Source: Burkholderia humptydooensis
GTDB lineage: Bacteria; Pseudomonadota; Gammaproteobacteria; Burkholderiales; Burkholderiaceae
Direction: 5' to 3'
Assembly (NCBI RefSeq): GCF_001513745.1
Contig: NZ_CP013380.1
Location: 744,001 to 808,000, forward strand
DNA length: 64,000 nt
Below the pieces are notes generated by a model. The model saw nothing but the letters and a program-made list of their open reading frames with translations. It was not told the origin of the DNA and did no database searches. How positions within the stretch are numbered: position 1 is the first letter of the stretch; each line of letters starts with the position of its first letter. A program made the translations under genes and the position numbers. Shown one piece after another: positions 37,168 to 45,896 of the stretch.

Positions 37168-37185
37168 ACATCTAGACGTATATAC
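37168..37185. promoter_or_regulatory. probable PhnF operator before phnC
   Basis: ACATCTAGACGTATATAC, 15 of 18 identical to the box before phnG. Thirteen bases downstream lies TTGTCATTGCG (37198-37208), the same 11-mer as in the Pho-box-like repeat near phnF, then TACAGT (37215-37220), a possible -10. Confidence 0.6.
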
Positions 37186-37271
37186 GGATTCACCGGATTG
37201 TCATTGCGCGTGCGTACAGTGGCGTGCATCCGCTCTCCGGCCGCATCGGCCGGTCTCTCGACGGGAGTGTC

Positions 37272-38153
37272 ATGGACGCCATCCGCATCGAACGTCTGTC
37301 GAAGACGTTCCCGAACGGCCGCAAAGGACTCGACGACATCGATCTCGCGATCGCGCCGGGCGAAATGGTCGCGCTGATCGGCGCGTCGGGCTCGGGCAAG
37401 TCGACGCTGCTGCGGCAGATCGCGAGCTTTTCGTCGAGCGACGCGCAGCCGTCGCGCATCGACATCTTCGGCCGATCGATTCAGCGCGACGGACGCATCG
37501 CGCGCGACGTGCGCCGCATGCGCCGCGACATCGGCTTCGTGTTTCAGCAGTTCAATCTCGTCAACCGGCTGTCCGTCGAGACGAACGTGCTGATCGGCGC
37601 GCTCGCGCGCGTGCCGATGTGGCGGCGGCTCGTCGGACGCTTTTCGCGCGCGGACCGCGCGCTCGCCGCGCAGGCGCTCGGCGAGGTCGGCATTGCCGAG
37701 CATGCGCGCGAGCGCGCGGCGAACCTGTCGGGCGGCCAGCAGCAGCGCGCGGCACTCGCGCGCTCGCTCGTGCAGCGTGCGCGGATCATCCTCGCCGACG
37801 AGCCGATCGCGTCGCTCGATCCGGCTTCGTCGCAGCGCGTGATGGAGATGCTGCGCGCGCTCAACGCGAATCATCGGCTGACCGTGCTCGTGTCGCTGCA
37901 TCAGATCGACGTCGCGCTGCGGTTTTGTCCGCGCGCCGTCGCGTTGCGCGCGGGGCGCATCGTCTTCGACGGGCCGAGCGCCGCGCTCACGCGCGAGCGG
38001 CTCCACGCGCTGTACGGCGATGACGCGCATCTGCCGTTCGCCGTCGGCGACGAAGTGCGGGCCGTCGCATGCGGCGTGGTCGGCGCGCACGATGAGCACG
38101 ATGAGCACGACGCCTCGCCGCGCCGGATGTTCGCCGCCTCGTCCGTGCGATGA
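37272..38153 (+). CDS. phnC: phosphonate ABC transporter ATPase PhnC
   Basis: A 293-residue ATPase of the phosphonate importer. Walker [15 protein letters not shown]-loop [19 protein letters not shown], signature [16 protein letters not shown], Walker [16 protein letters not shown]-loop [14 protein letters not shown]. Start ATG 37272 has GGGAG six bases upstream. The C-terminal ~35 residues extend the usual PhnC and include an acidic/His stretch HDEHDEHD encoded by a 9-bp duplication (38091-38108). phnD follows after 76 bases. Confidence 0.95.
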   Translation: MDAIRIERLSKTFPNGRKGLDDIDLAIAPGEMVALIGASGSGKSTLLRQIASFSSSDAQPSRIDIFGRSIQRDGRIARDVRRMRRDIGFVFQQFNLVNRLSVETNVLIGALARVPMWRRLVGRFSRADRALAAQALGEVGIAEHARERAANLSGGQQQRAALARSLVQRARIILADEPIASLDPASSQRVMEMLRALNANHRLTVLVSLHQIDVALRFCPRAVALRAGRIVFDGPSAALTRERLHALYGDDAHLPFAVGDEVRAVACGVVGAHDEHDEHDASPRRMFAASSVR

Positions 38154-38229
38154 CGCCGCTTGCACCGTGCGCCGCAATCGCGCGCGCCGGACGCTCCATT
38201 CGCCCGACCACCGTGACGGAACCGAACCC

Positions 38230-39225
38230 ATGAAACTGATCCGCTCCCTCGTCGCCTGCGCGGCCGCGTTTGCGTGCATTGCCGCCGCCCATGCGCAGAC
38301 GCTGAATTTCGGCATCATCTCGACCGATTCGTCGGCGGTGCTCAAGCGCCGCTGGCAGCCGCTCATCGACGACATGAACCGCAAGACGGGCCTCGACGTG
38401 AAGGCGTTCTTCGCGACCGATTACGCGGGCATCATCGAGGGCATGCGCTTCAACAAGGTGCAGCTCGGCTACTTCGGCAACGCGTCGGCGCTCGAGGCGG
38501 TCGAGCGCTCGAACGGCGAGGTGTTCGCGAAGATCGTGCACGCGAACGGCGAAGCCGGCTACTACTCGGTGCTGATCACGAACGCGAACAGCCGCTTCAA
38601 GACGCTCGATGACGTGTTCAGGAACCCGAAGGACGTGACGCTCGGCTTCGGCGATCCGAACTCGACATCCGGCGCGCTCGTGCCCGCGTACTATCTGTTC
38701 GCGCAGCGCGGCGTAGCGGTGCGCACCGCGTTCAAGACGGTGCTGCCGTCGAGCCACGAAGGCAATCTGCTCGCGGTGGTCAACGACAAGATCGACATCG
38801 CGACGAACAACACCGACGTGCTCGGCATGCTGAAGAAGCAGCATCCGGATCAATACGCGCGGGTGCGCGTGCTGTGGACGTCGCCGCAGATCGCGTCCGA
38901 TCCGCTCGTGTGGCGCAAGGATTTGCCCGAGGCGACGAAGCAGACGCTGCGCGATTTCTTCTACCGCTACGCGAAGACCGATCCGCACGAGAAAGAGGTG
39001 ATGGCGGGCATTCGCAACCTGGTCGGTTTCGCGCCGTCGTCGGACGCGCAACTGATTCCGGTGCGCAAGATCATGCTCTTCCAGCAGAAGCAGAAGATCG
39101 AGGCGGACGCGACGCTGTCGGGCGATGCGCGCCGCGCGCAGCTCGCGGCGCTCGATGCGCAGCTCGCCGCGCTCGACGCATCCGGCGCGGCGGATGCCGC
39201 CCGCGCGCAGGCGGACAAGCCATGA
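38230..39225 (+). CDS. phnD: phosphonate-binding periplasmic protein PhnD
   Basis: A 331-residue substrate-binding protein. The signal peptide ([19 protein letters not shown]) ends at AHA|QTLNFG. Mature protein features: [54 protein letters not shown] and [20 protein letters not shown]. The DPNSTSG stretch binds the phosphonate group in PhnD structures. The C-terminal ~35 residues are Ala-rich. The stop overlaps the phnE start by four bases. Confidence 0.96.
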   Translation: MKLIRSLVACAAAFACIAAAHAQTLNFGIISTDSSAVLKRRWQPLIDDMNRKTGLDVKAFFATDYAGIIEGMRFNKVQLGYFGNASALEAVERSNGEVFAKIVHANGEAGYYSVLITNANSRFKTLDDVFRNPKDVTLGFGDPNSTSGALVPAYYLFAQRGVAVRTAFKTVLPSSHEGNLLAVVNDKIDIATNNTDVLGMLKKQHPDQYARVRVLWTSPQIASDPLVWRKDLPEATKQTLRDFFYRYAKTDPHEKEVMAGIRNLVGFAPSSDAQLIPVRKIMLFQQKQKIEADATLSGDARRAQLAALDAQLAALDASGAADAARAQADKP

Positions 39226-40037
39226 ACGCGCGCGAGCCGGCGGGCGCGGCGCCCGGCGAACCGATCGCGCCGATGGGCGACGCGCGCCGCGGCTGGCGCA
39301 CATGGCTCGCATGGGCGCTCGCGTTCGCGATTCTCGGCGGTACGTGGCGCAGCGCCGACATGCGGCCGCTCGATCTGCTCGCCGAGTCCGCGAACATGGG
39401 CGAGTTCGCGCGCGGCTTCTTTCCGCCCGACTTCTCCGAATGGCGGCACTACGCGAGCGAGATGGGCGTGACGCTGTCGATCGCGCTATGGGGCACGGCG
39501 CTCGCGATCGTGAGCGCCGTGCCGTTCGGGCTGATGTCGGCGCGCAACATCGCGCCCGCGTGGCTGCTGCATCCGGTGCGGCGCGCGATGGACTGTTGCC
39601 GCGCGATCAACGAGATGGTGTTCGCGATGCTGTTCATCGTCGCCGTCGGCCTGGGCCCGTTCTCCGGCGTGCTCGCGCTGTGGGTCCACACGACGGGCGT
39701 GCTCGCGAAGCTTTTCGCGGAGGCGGTCGAGGCGATCGATCCGCGTCCGTCCGAGGGCGTGCGCGCGACGGGCGCGACGCCGCTCGACGAGATCGTCTAT
39801 GCGGTGCTGCCGCAGGTGCTGCCGTTGTGGATCTCGTACGCGCTGTACCGGTTCGAATCGAACGTGCGCTCGGCGATGGTGGTCGGGATGGTCGGCGCGG
39901 GCGGCGTCGGCGTCGTGCTGTACGAAGCGATTCGCTCGTTCGACTATGCGCAGACGGCGGCGCTCCTCGTCATCGTCATTGCGGTCGTCACGCTGATCGA
40001 CATGACGTCCGCGTGGCTGCGGGCGAGGGCGATTTGA
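39222..40037 (+). CDS. phnE: phosphonate ABC transporter permease PhnE
   Basis: A 271-residue inner-membrane permease. Hydrophobic segments include [52 protein letters not shown] and [20 protein letters not shown]. The EAA-type loop is [20 protein letters not shown], which contacts PhnC. The length is typical and the gene is intact. It is the last gene of phnCDE and converges with proC. The 159 bases that follow show no gene. Confidence 0.96.
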   Translation: MNAREPAGAAPGEPIAPMGDARRGWRTWLAWALAFAILGGTWRSADMRPLDLLAESANMGEFARGFFPPDFSEWRHYASEMGVTLSIALWGTALAIVSAVPFGLMSARNIAPAWLLHPVRRAMDCCRAINEMVFAMLFIVAVGLGPFSGVLALWVHTTGVLAKLFAEAVEAIDPRPSEGVRATGATPLDEIVYAVLPQVLPLWISYALYRFESNVRSAMVVGMVGAGGVGVVLYEAIRSFDYAQTAALLVIVIAVVTLIDMTSAWLRARAI

Positions 40038-40196
40038 TGCGCAACGCGATGCGCGGATCGCGAGTGCCGTGCGGACGTGCAGCGCGCCTCGGGCATTGAG
40101 CGTGCGCCGCGAGCGCGGCGAATGGCGGATCGACAACGCAGCCGGGCCTCGCGCGCCGCAGGGCCGGCAGGGCCGGCCGCCGCGCGCCGCCGATCA

Positions 40197-41009
40197 TCAA
40201 GCTCCGCCGAGCTCGTCGCCCATTTCCTTCGCGCGCGCCTGCGCGGCGAGCACGCCGCGCACGATCGCATCCTTCACGTGCTGCGCGTCGAACGACGCGA
40301 GCGCGGCCGCCGTCGTGCCGCCCTTCGACGTCACGCGTTCGCGCAGCACGCTCGCGGGCTCGCCCGACTGCACCGCGAGCTGCGCGGCGCCCGCGAACGT
40401 CGCGACCGCGAGCGCGCGGCCCTGCTCGTCGCTCATGCCGAGCTGGCGCGCCGCTTCCTGCAGCGCCTCGATGAAATAGAACACGTAGGCGGGGCCGCTG
40501 CCCGAGATCGCGGTGACGGCGTCGAGCTGCGATTCATCGTCGAACCAGACCGTCTCGCCGACCGCGCCGAGCACCTTCGATGCGAGATCGCGGCCCGCCG
40601 CGTCGACGCCCGGCAGCGCGGACAGGCCGGTCACGCCGAGGCCGACGAGCGCCGGCGTGTTCGGCATGGTGCGCACGACGCGCGCGTAATCGCCGAGCCA
40701 GCGCGACAGGTCCGTGCCGCGAATGCCGGCCGCGATGCTGACGACGAGCTGCGTCGACAGATGCGGCGCGAGCGCGGTCGCGACGTCCTTGAGCGCCTGC
40801 GGCTTCACGGCGAGCACGATCGCGTCGTAGCCGGCGAGCGCGGCGTCGATGGCGGCCGCCGTGCGCACGCCGAATTGCGCTTGCGCGCGCTGGCGCGCGT
40901 CTTCGTTGACGTCGACGGCGAGCAGCTCGCTTGCCGCGACGCCGCGCTTGACGAGTCCGCCGATCAACGCGGCGGCCATGTTGCCGCCGCCGATGAATGC
41001 GATTTTCAT
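40197..41009 (-). CDS. proC: pyrroline-5-carboxylate reductase
   Basis: A 270-residue enzyme for the last step of proline synthesis. Rossmann motif IAFIGGGNMAAALIGGLV at the N-terminus, VLAVKPQALKDV, VVRTMPNTPALVGLGVTGL, and the signature AISGSGPAYVFYFIEALQEAA in the C-terminal dimer domain. Start MKIAFIGGG at 41009. It lies 34 bases after the yggS stop, in the same direction, a pairing conserved in many proteobacteria. Confidence 0.97.
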   Translation of the reverse strand: MKIAFIGGGNMAAALIGGLVKRGVAASELLAVDVNEDARQRAQAQFGVRTAAAIDAALAGYDAIVLAVKPQALKDVATALAPHLSTQLVVSIAAGIRGTDLSRWLGDYARVVRTMPNTPALVGLGVTGLSALPGVDAAGRDLASKVLGAVGETVWFDDESQLDAVTAISGSGPAYVFYFIEALQEAARQLGMSDEQGRALAVATFAGAAQLAVQSGEPASVLRERVTSKGGTTAAALASFDAQHVKDAIVRGVLAAQARAKEMGDELGGA

Positions 41010-41043
41010 GATGAATGAGACCGTTGAGAGAGAAGTGACGGGT

Positions 41044-41742
41044 TCAGTGGGCGTAGTCGCGCGCGCCGAAGATCGCGGTGCCGATTCGCACGATCGTCGC
41101 GCCTTCGGCGACCGCGGCCTCGAGGTCGTCCGACATGCCCATCGACAGCGTGTCGAGCGCGAGCCCGCCCGCGCGCAGTTGCTCGAGGAGCGCATGCAGC
41201 GCGCGGTGCGGCGCGCGCTTCGCTTCGGGATCGGTCGCGGGCTCGGGGATCGCCATCAGGCCGCGCAGCCGCAGCGCGGGCAGCGCGGCGACCGCGCGCG
41301 CGAGCTCGGCCGCGTCCGCGGGCGCGACGCCGCTCTTCGACGCCTCGCCGCTGATGTTCACCTGCACGCAGACGTTCAACGGCGGCAGGTGCGCGGGCCG
41401 CTGCCCGGACAGGCGCTGCGCGATCTTCAGCCGGTCGACCGTATGCACCCAGTCGAAGCGCTCGGCGACGGGCCGCGTCTTGTTCGACTGCAGCGGACCG
41501 ATGAAATGCCATTCGAGCTCGGCGCGCAGATCGGCGAGCGTGTCGATCTTGTCGATCGATTCCTGCACGTAGTTCTCGCCGAACGCGCGTTGGCCGGCCG
41601 CGTGCGCGGCGCGCACCGCGTCGGCCGGAAACGTCTTCGACACCGCGAGCAGCGTGACCGCGCGCGGATCGCGGCCGGCCGCGCGGGCGGCGTCGTCGAT
41701 GCGGCGATGAACGGAGGCGAAGCGGGCGGCGAGATCGGACAT
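41044..41742 (-). CDS. yggS: YggS-family PLP homeostasis protein
   Basis: A 232-residue PLP-binding protein of alanine-racemase fold type III. The cofactor lysine is in LLAVSKTFPADAVR. GENYVQESIDKI, EWHFIGPLQSNKTRPVAE, VNISGEASKSGVAP and LSMGMSDDLEAAVAEGATIVR (split) are family hallmarks. It does not catalyse a defined reaction but controls PLP and amino-acid balance. A 13-bp tandem repeat lies just upstream (41816-41880). Confidence 0.95.
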   Translation of the reverse strand: MSDLAARFASVHRRIDDAARAAGRDPRAVTLLAVSKTFPADAVRAAHAAGQRAFGENYVQESIDKIDTLADLRAELEWHFIGPLQSNKTRPVAERFDWVHTVDRLKIAQRLSGQRPAHLPPLNVCVQVNISGEASKSGVAPADAAELARAVAALPALRLRGLMAIPEPATDPEAKRAPHRALHALLEQLRAGGLALDTLSMGMSDDLEAAVAEGATIVRIGTAIFGARDYAH

Positions 41743-41815
41743 GGCAGGACGAACGAAACGTGAGACGCGCGCCGGCACGGCGTGCCGCGGCGCGCGACGA
41801 ATGCGGGAATTATAC

Positions 41816-41880
41816 GGATAACCGGCGCGGATAACCGGCGCAAACGACCGGCGCAAACGACCGGCGCAAACGACCGGCGC
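41816..41880. repeat. five tandem 13-bp units upstream of yggS
   Basis: GGATAACCGGCGC twice, then AAACGACCGGCGC three times, with no spacer. It lies between the yggS start and the glcF stop, within the yggS promoter region. Identical neighbouring units indicate recent expansion; it is a good variable-number tandem repeat. Confidence 0.95.
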
Positions 41881-41909
41881 GTGCGAAGCGCGGCATGCGC
41901 CGCGCGGCG

Positions 41910-43136
41910 TCAGCCGTACAGCAGGTTCTCGACGAGCTGCACCCAGTGCACGACGGGCACCGGCGTGCCGCTTTGCAGATGCGCGATGCAGCCGATGTTC
42001 GCCGATACGATCATCTGCGGCTCGGTCGCCTGCAGCTTCGCGAGCTTCTGCTTGCGCAGCTTGTACGCGAGCGACGGCTGCGTGAGCGAGTAGGTGCCCG
42101 CCGAGCCGCAGCACAGATGGCTGTCGGCGGGCAGCCGCACTTCGATGCCGAGCGCCTCCAGCAGCCGCTCGACCTTGCCGCGCAACTGCTGGCCGTGCTG
42201 CAGCGTGCACGGCGGATGGTAGGCGACCGTGTGGATCGCGCGCCGGCGCGTGAGCGCGATCAGCTCGGCTTCGAAGCCGCCGAGCAGCTCCGACAGGTCC
42301 TTCGTCAGCTCGACGATGCGGCGCGCCTTGTCCGCGTACGCCGGATCGCCGCGCAGCAGGTGCGCGTACTCGCGCACCGTCGCGCCGCAGCCGGACGCGT
42401 TCATCACGATCGCCTCGACGCCGCGCTCGACGTGCGGCCACCACGCGTCGATGTTGCGGCGCGCGTCGTCGAGCGCCTCGTCGTGATAGCCGAGGTGCAG
42501 CCGGATCGCGCCGCAGCATCCGGCTTCCGGCGCGACCACGGTCTCGATGCCGAGCGCGTCGAGCACGCGCGCGGTCGCGATGTTGATGTTCGGCATCATC
42601 GACGGCTGCACGCAGCCCGCGAGCATCAGCACGCGGCGCTCGCGCGGCGTGCTCGGCCACGCGAGCAGGCGCGCGCGCGGCGGCACCTTGTCGCGCAGCC
42701 GCTTCGGCAGCAACGGCCGCACGTGCTGGCCGAGCCGCATCACGGGCGCGAACACGGCGGCGTTCGGCACGAAGCTCGCGAGCAGGCGCCGCACGATCCG
42801 CTGCGACAGCGGCCGCGACACCTTCGTCTCGATGACCTTGCGCCCGATGTCGACGAGCCGGCCGTATTCGACGCCCGACGGGCAGGTCGTCTCGCAACTG
42901 CGGCACGTGAGGCAGCGGTCGAGATGCTGCTGCGTGCTGCGCGTCACCTCCGCGCCCTCGAGCATCTGCTTGATCAGGTAGATGCGTCCGCGCGGGCCGT
43001 CGAGCTCGTCGCCGAGCAACTGGTAGGTCGGGCAGGTCGCGGTGCAGAAGCCGCAGTGCACGCACCTGCGCAGGATCGCGTCGGCGTCGTCGCCGTCGGG
43101 CGTATGGCGGATGAAATCGGCGAGGTTCGTCTGCAT
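41910..43136 (-). CDS. glcF: glycolate oxidase iron-sulfur subunit GlcF
   Basis: A 408-residue electron-transfer subunit of glycolate dehydrogenase. Two [4Fe-4S] motifs are present: Cys25/28/31/35 (CVHCGFCTATCP) and Cys75/78/81/85 (CLTCRSCETTCP). Two CCG domains follow (PEAGCCGAIRLHLGYHDEA and DSHLCCGSAGTYSLT). Electrons from GlcD/E flavin go through it to the quinone pool. The gene is last of glcD-glcE-glcF, six bases after glcE. Confidence 0.96.
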   Translation of the reverse strand: MQTNLADFIRHTPDGDDADAILRRCVHCGFCTATCPTYQLLGDELDGPRGRIYLIKQMLEGAEVTRSTQQHLDRCLTCRSCETTCPSGVEYGRLVDIGRKVIETKVSRPLSQRIVRRLLASFVPNAAVFAPVMRLGQHVRPLLPKRLRDKVPPRARLLAWPSTPRERRVLMLAGCVQPSMMPNINIATARVLDALGIETVVAPEAGCCGAIRLHLGYHDEALDDARRNIDAWWPHVERGVEAIVMNASGCGATVREYAHLLRGDPAYADKARRIVELTKDLSELLGGFEAELIALTRRRAIHTVAYHPPCTLQHGQQLRGKVERLLEALGIEVRLPADSHLCCGSAGTYSLTQPSLAYKLRKQKLAKLQATEPQMIVSANIGCIAHLQSGTPVPVVHWVQLVENLLYG

Positions 43137-43142
43137 CGCGCT

Positions 43143-44231
43143 TTAGAGATCGGGGTAGAGCCGGCCGCGGTTGAAGATGCGCGCCGGATCGAACGCCGTC
43201 TTCAGGCCGCGATGGATTTTCATCAGCGGCGCGGGCAGCGGCGTGAACACGCCCGCGCTCCTGTCGTAGCTTTTGCTCGCGCGAAAGAGCGTCGCGTGAC
43301 CGCCCGCCTGCTTCGCGCTCATGCGCACCGTCTGCGCGTCGGCGTCGGTGATCCACCAGCGCTGCGCGCCGCCCCATTCCATCATCTGCGTGCCGGGCAG
43401 TTGCATCGGCTCGGTGATCGACGGCAGCGACAGCCGCCAGAGCGCGTGGCCCGGCGCGAGCGACGAGAAGAACGGGTCGTTCTGCTCGCGCACGCCTTCC
43501 CAGAAGCGCTCGGCCTCGACCGCGTCGACGGCTTCGCCGCCGAGCGCGTTCTTCGCGCTCTTCACGGCCGCTTCCGCGCCCGACAGGCGCAGCACGAGCG
43601 TGCCGTAGCGCCACGCGCTCGCGGACAGTGGAAACGGGCGGCCCGCCCATTCGTTGAGCTTGCGCACCGCGTCGGTCGCGCTCATGTCGAACTTCAGCGT
43701 GACCTCGGCGGCGGGGACGGGCAGCACCTTGATCGACAGCTCGAGCATCAATCCGAGCGTGCCGAGCGAGCCCGCCATCAGCCGCGACACGTCGTAGCCC
43801 GCGACGTTCTTCACGACCTGCCCGCCGAAGCGCAGCATGTCGCCGCGGCCGTTCAGGATCGTCACGCCGAGCACGAAGTCGCGCGGCGCGCCCGTCGTCG
43901 CGCGGCGCGGGCCGGCGAGGCCCGCCGCCACCGCGCCGCCGAGCGTCGCGCCGCGCCCGAAATGCGGCGGCTCGAACGGCAGCATCTGGCCGCGCTCGGC
44001 GAGCGTCGCCTCGAGTTCGGCGAGCGACGTGCCCGCGCGCGCGGTGACGACGAGCTCGGCCGGGTCGTACGACACGATGCCGTGATGCGCGCGCGTATCG
44101 AGAATTTCCCCGTCGAGCGTTTGGCCGTACCAGTCCTTCGTGCCGCCGCCGCGTATGCGCAGCGCGCGGCCGCTCGCCGCGGCGTCGCGGATGCGCGCGG
44201 CCCAGCCTGCGACGATGTCGTCCTCTTCCAT
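43143..44231 (-). CDS. glcE: glycolate oxidase FAD-binding subunit GlcE
   Basis: A 362-residue FAD-binding type-4 (PCMH) subunit. LRIRGGGTKDWYG, ELVVTARAGTSLAELEATLAE, LPFEPPHFGRGATLGGAVAA and GYDVSRLMAGSLGTLGLMLE are typical of GlcE. It works as a heterotrimer with GlcD and GlcF. The C-terminus RGLKTAFDPARIFNRGRLYPDL matches the family end. It starts 100 bases after the glcD stop. Confidence 0.95.
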   Translation of the reverse strand: MEEDDIVAGWAARIRDAAASGRALRIRGGGTKDWYGQTLDGEILDTRAHHGIVSYDPAELVVTARAGTSLAELEATLAERGQMLPFEPPHFGRGATLGGAVAAGLAGPRRATTGAPRDFVLGVTILNGRGDMLRFGGQVVKNVAGYDVSRLMAGSLGTLGLMLELSIKVLPVPAAEVTLKFDMSATDAVRKLNEWAGRPFPLSASAWRYGTLVLRLSGAEAAVKSAKNALGGEAVDAVEAERFWEGVREQNDPFFSSLAPGHALWRLSLPSITEPMQLPGTQMMEWGGAQRWWITDADAQTVRMSAKQAGGHATLFRASKSYDRSAGVFTPLPAPLMKIHRGLKTAFDPARIFNRGRLYPDL

Positions 44232-44331
44232 GACGTTGTGTTTCGCTGTTCGTTCCGGTCGATTTTACCGGGGTGGCGCGATCGCACAGTCGGGCCGAAC
44301 CCCTAAGCTCCCCTCGGGCCGCACGGCGGCG

Positions 44332-45825
44332 TCAGAAGCGCGGCAGGTCCGGACGCGGCAGCAGCCCGCCGCGCACGTGCATCCGGCCGTATTCGGCGCA
44401 GCGCGCGCGGGTTGGAATCCCCTTGTCCGGATTCAGCAGCTCGGGCGGATCGAACGCGCGCTTGACCGCGAAGAACGCATCGCACTCTTCGCGCGAGAAC
44501 TGCACGCACATCGAGTTCAGCTTCTCGACGCCGACGCCGTGCTCGCCCGTCACCGTGCCGCCGAATTCGACGCAGCTCTCGAGGATCTCTGCGCCGAACG
44601 CCTCCGCGCGGTGCAGCTCGTCGGCGTCGTTCGCGTTGAACAGGATGAGCGGGTGCATGTTGCCGTCGCCCGCGTGGAACACGTTGATGCAGCGCAGCCC
44701 GTACTTCGCCTCCATCTGCTCGATGCGCGCGAGGAGCGGCCCGATCGCGCGGCGCGGCACCGTGCCGTCCATGCAGTAATAGTCGGGAGAAATGCGGCCC
44801 GCGGCCGGGAACGCGTTCTTGCGGCCCGACCAGAAGCGCAGCCGCTCGGCCTCGCTGCGCGACACCTGGATGCGCGTCGCGCCGTGCTCGCGCAGCACCG
44901 CGGTCATCCGCACGATTTCCTCGGCGACTTCCTCCTGCGTGCCGTCCGATTCGCACAACAGGATCGCGGCCGCGTCGAGGTCGTAGCCCGCGTGCGTGAA
45001 CGCCTCGACCGCCTGCGTCGCCGGCTTGTCCATCATTTCGAGGCCGGCCGGAATGATGCCCGACGCGATGATCGCGGCGACCGCCTCGCCGCCCTTCACG
45101 ACGTCGTCGAAGCTCGCCATCACGAGCTGCGCGCACTGCGGCTTCGGGATCAGGCGAACCGTGACCTCGGTGACGACGATGAACATGCCTTCGCTGCCGA
45201 TCGTGACGGCGAGCAGGTCGAGGCCGGGCGTGTCGGGCGCGAGCGAGCCGAACTCGACGATCTCGCCGTCGATCGTCACGCCGCGCACGCGCAGCACGTT
45301 GTGGCACGTGAGCCCGTACTTCAGGCAATGGACGCCGCCCGAGTTCTCGGACACGTTGCCGCCGATCGTGCACGCGATCTGCGACGAAGGATCGGGCGCG
45401 TAGTAGAGGCCGTACGGCGCGGCGGCCTCGGAGATCGCGAGATTGCGCACGCCGGGCTGAACGGTCGCCGTGCGTGCATAGGAATCGACTTCGACGATCC
45501 GCGTGAAGCGCGCGAGCGACAGCACGACGCCGTGCCCGATCGGCAGCGCGCCGCCCGACAGGCTCGTGCCCGCGCCGCGCGGCACGATGGGCACGTCCAT
45601 GCGCCGGCAGATCTGCACGATCCGCTGCACCTGCGATTCGGTCTCCGGCAGCGCGACCGCGAGCGGCAGCCGGCGGTATGCGGAGAGCGCATCGCATTCG
45701 TACGCGGCCGTGTCCTCGTCGCGATGCAGCAGGCAATGGGTCGGCAGCACGGCCATCAGCGCCTGCACGACTTCGCGCTGGCGCTGCGCGCGCAGATCGG
45801 CCGACAGTTCGGCGGGGGCGTTCAT
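44332..45825 (-). CDS. glcD: glycolate oxidase subunit GlcD
   Basis: A 497-residue FAD-linked catalytic subunit that oxidises glycolate to glyoxylate. FAD domain: VPIVPRGAGTSLSGGALPIG, SSQIACTIGGNVSENSGGVH and LAVTIGSEGMFIVVTEVTVRL (split). C-terminal cap: FHAGDGNMHPLILF and TGEHGVGVEKL, carrying the substrate/metal His residues. Start ATG 45825 has AGGAG five bases upstream. It heads glcDEF and follows another FAD dehydrogenase by 71 bases. Confidence 0.95.
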   Translation of the reverse strand: MNAPAELSADLRAQRQREVVQALMAVLPTHCLLHRDEDTAAYECDALSAYRRLPLAVALPETESQVQRIVQICRRMDVPIVPRGAGTSLSGGALPIGHGVVLSLARFTRIVEVDSYARTATVQPGVRNLAISEAAAPYGLYYAPDPSSQIACTIGGNVSENSGGVHCLKYGLTCHNVLRVRGVTIDGEIVEFGSLAPDTPGLDLLAVTIGSEGMFIVVTEVTVRLIPKPQCAQLVMASFDDVVKGGEAVAAIIASGIIPAGLEMMDKPATQAVEAFTHAGYDLDAAAILLCESDGTQEEVAEEIVRMTAVLREHGATRIQVSRSEAERLRFWSGRKNAFPAAGRISPDYYCMDGTVPRRAIGPLLARIEQMEAKYGLRCINVFHAGDGNMHPLILFNANDADELHRAEAFGAEILESCVEFGGTVTGEHGVGVEKLNSMCVQFSREECDAFFAVKRAFDPPELLNPDKGIPTRARCAEYGRMHVRGGLLPRPDLPRF

Positions 45826-45896
45826 GTCTGCTCCTGTTGCGCGACGCGCGGCGCGCGGCGCGTGGTCGTTCGATCTCGTCGCCGGCGTCGTCGTTT

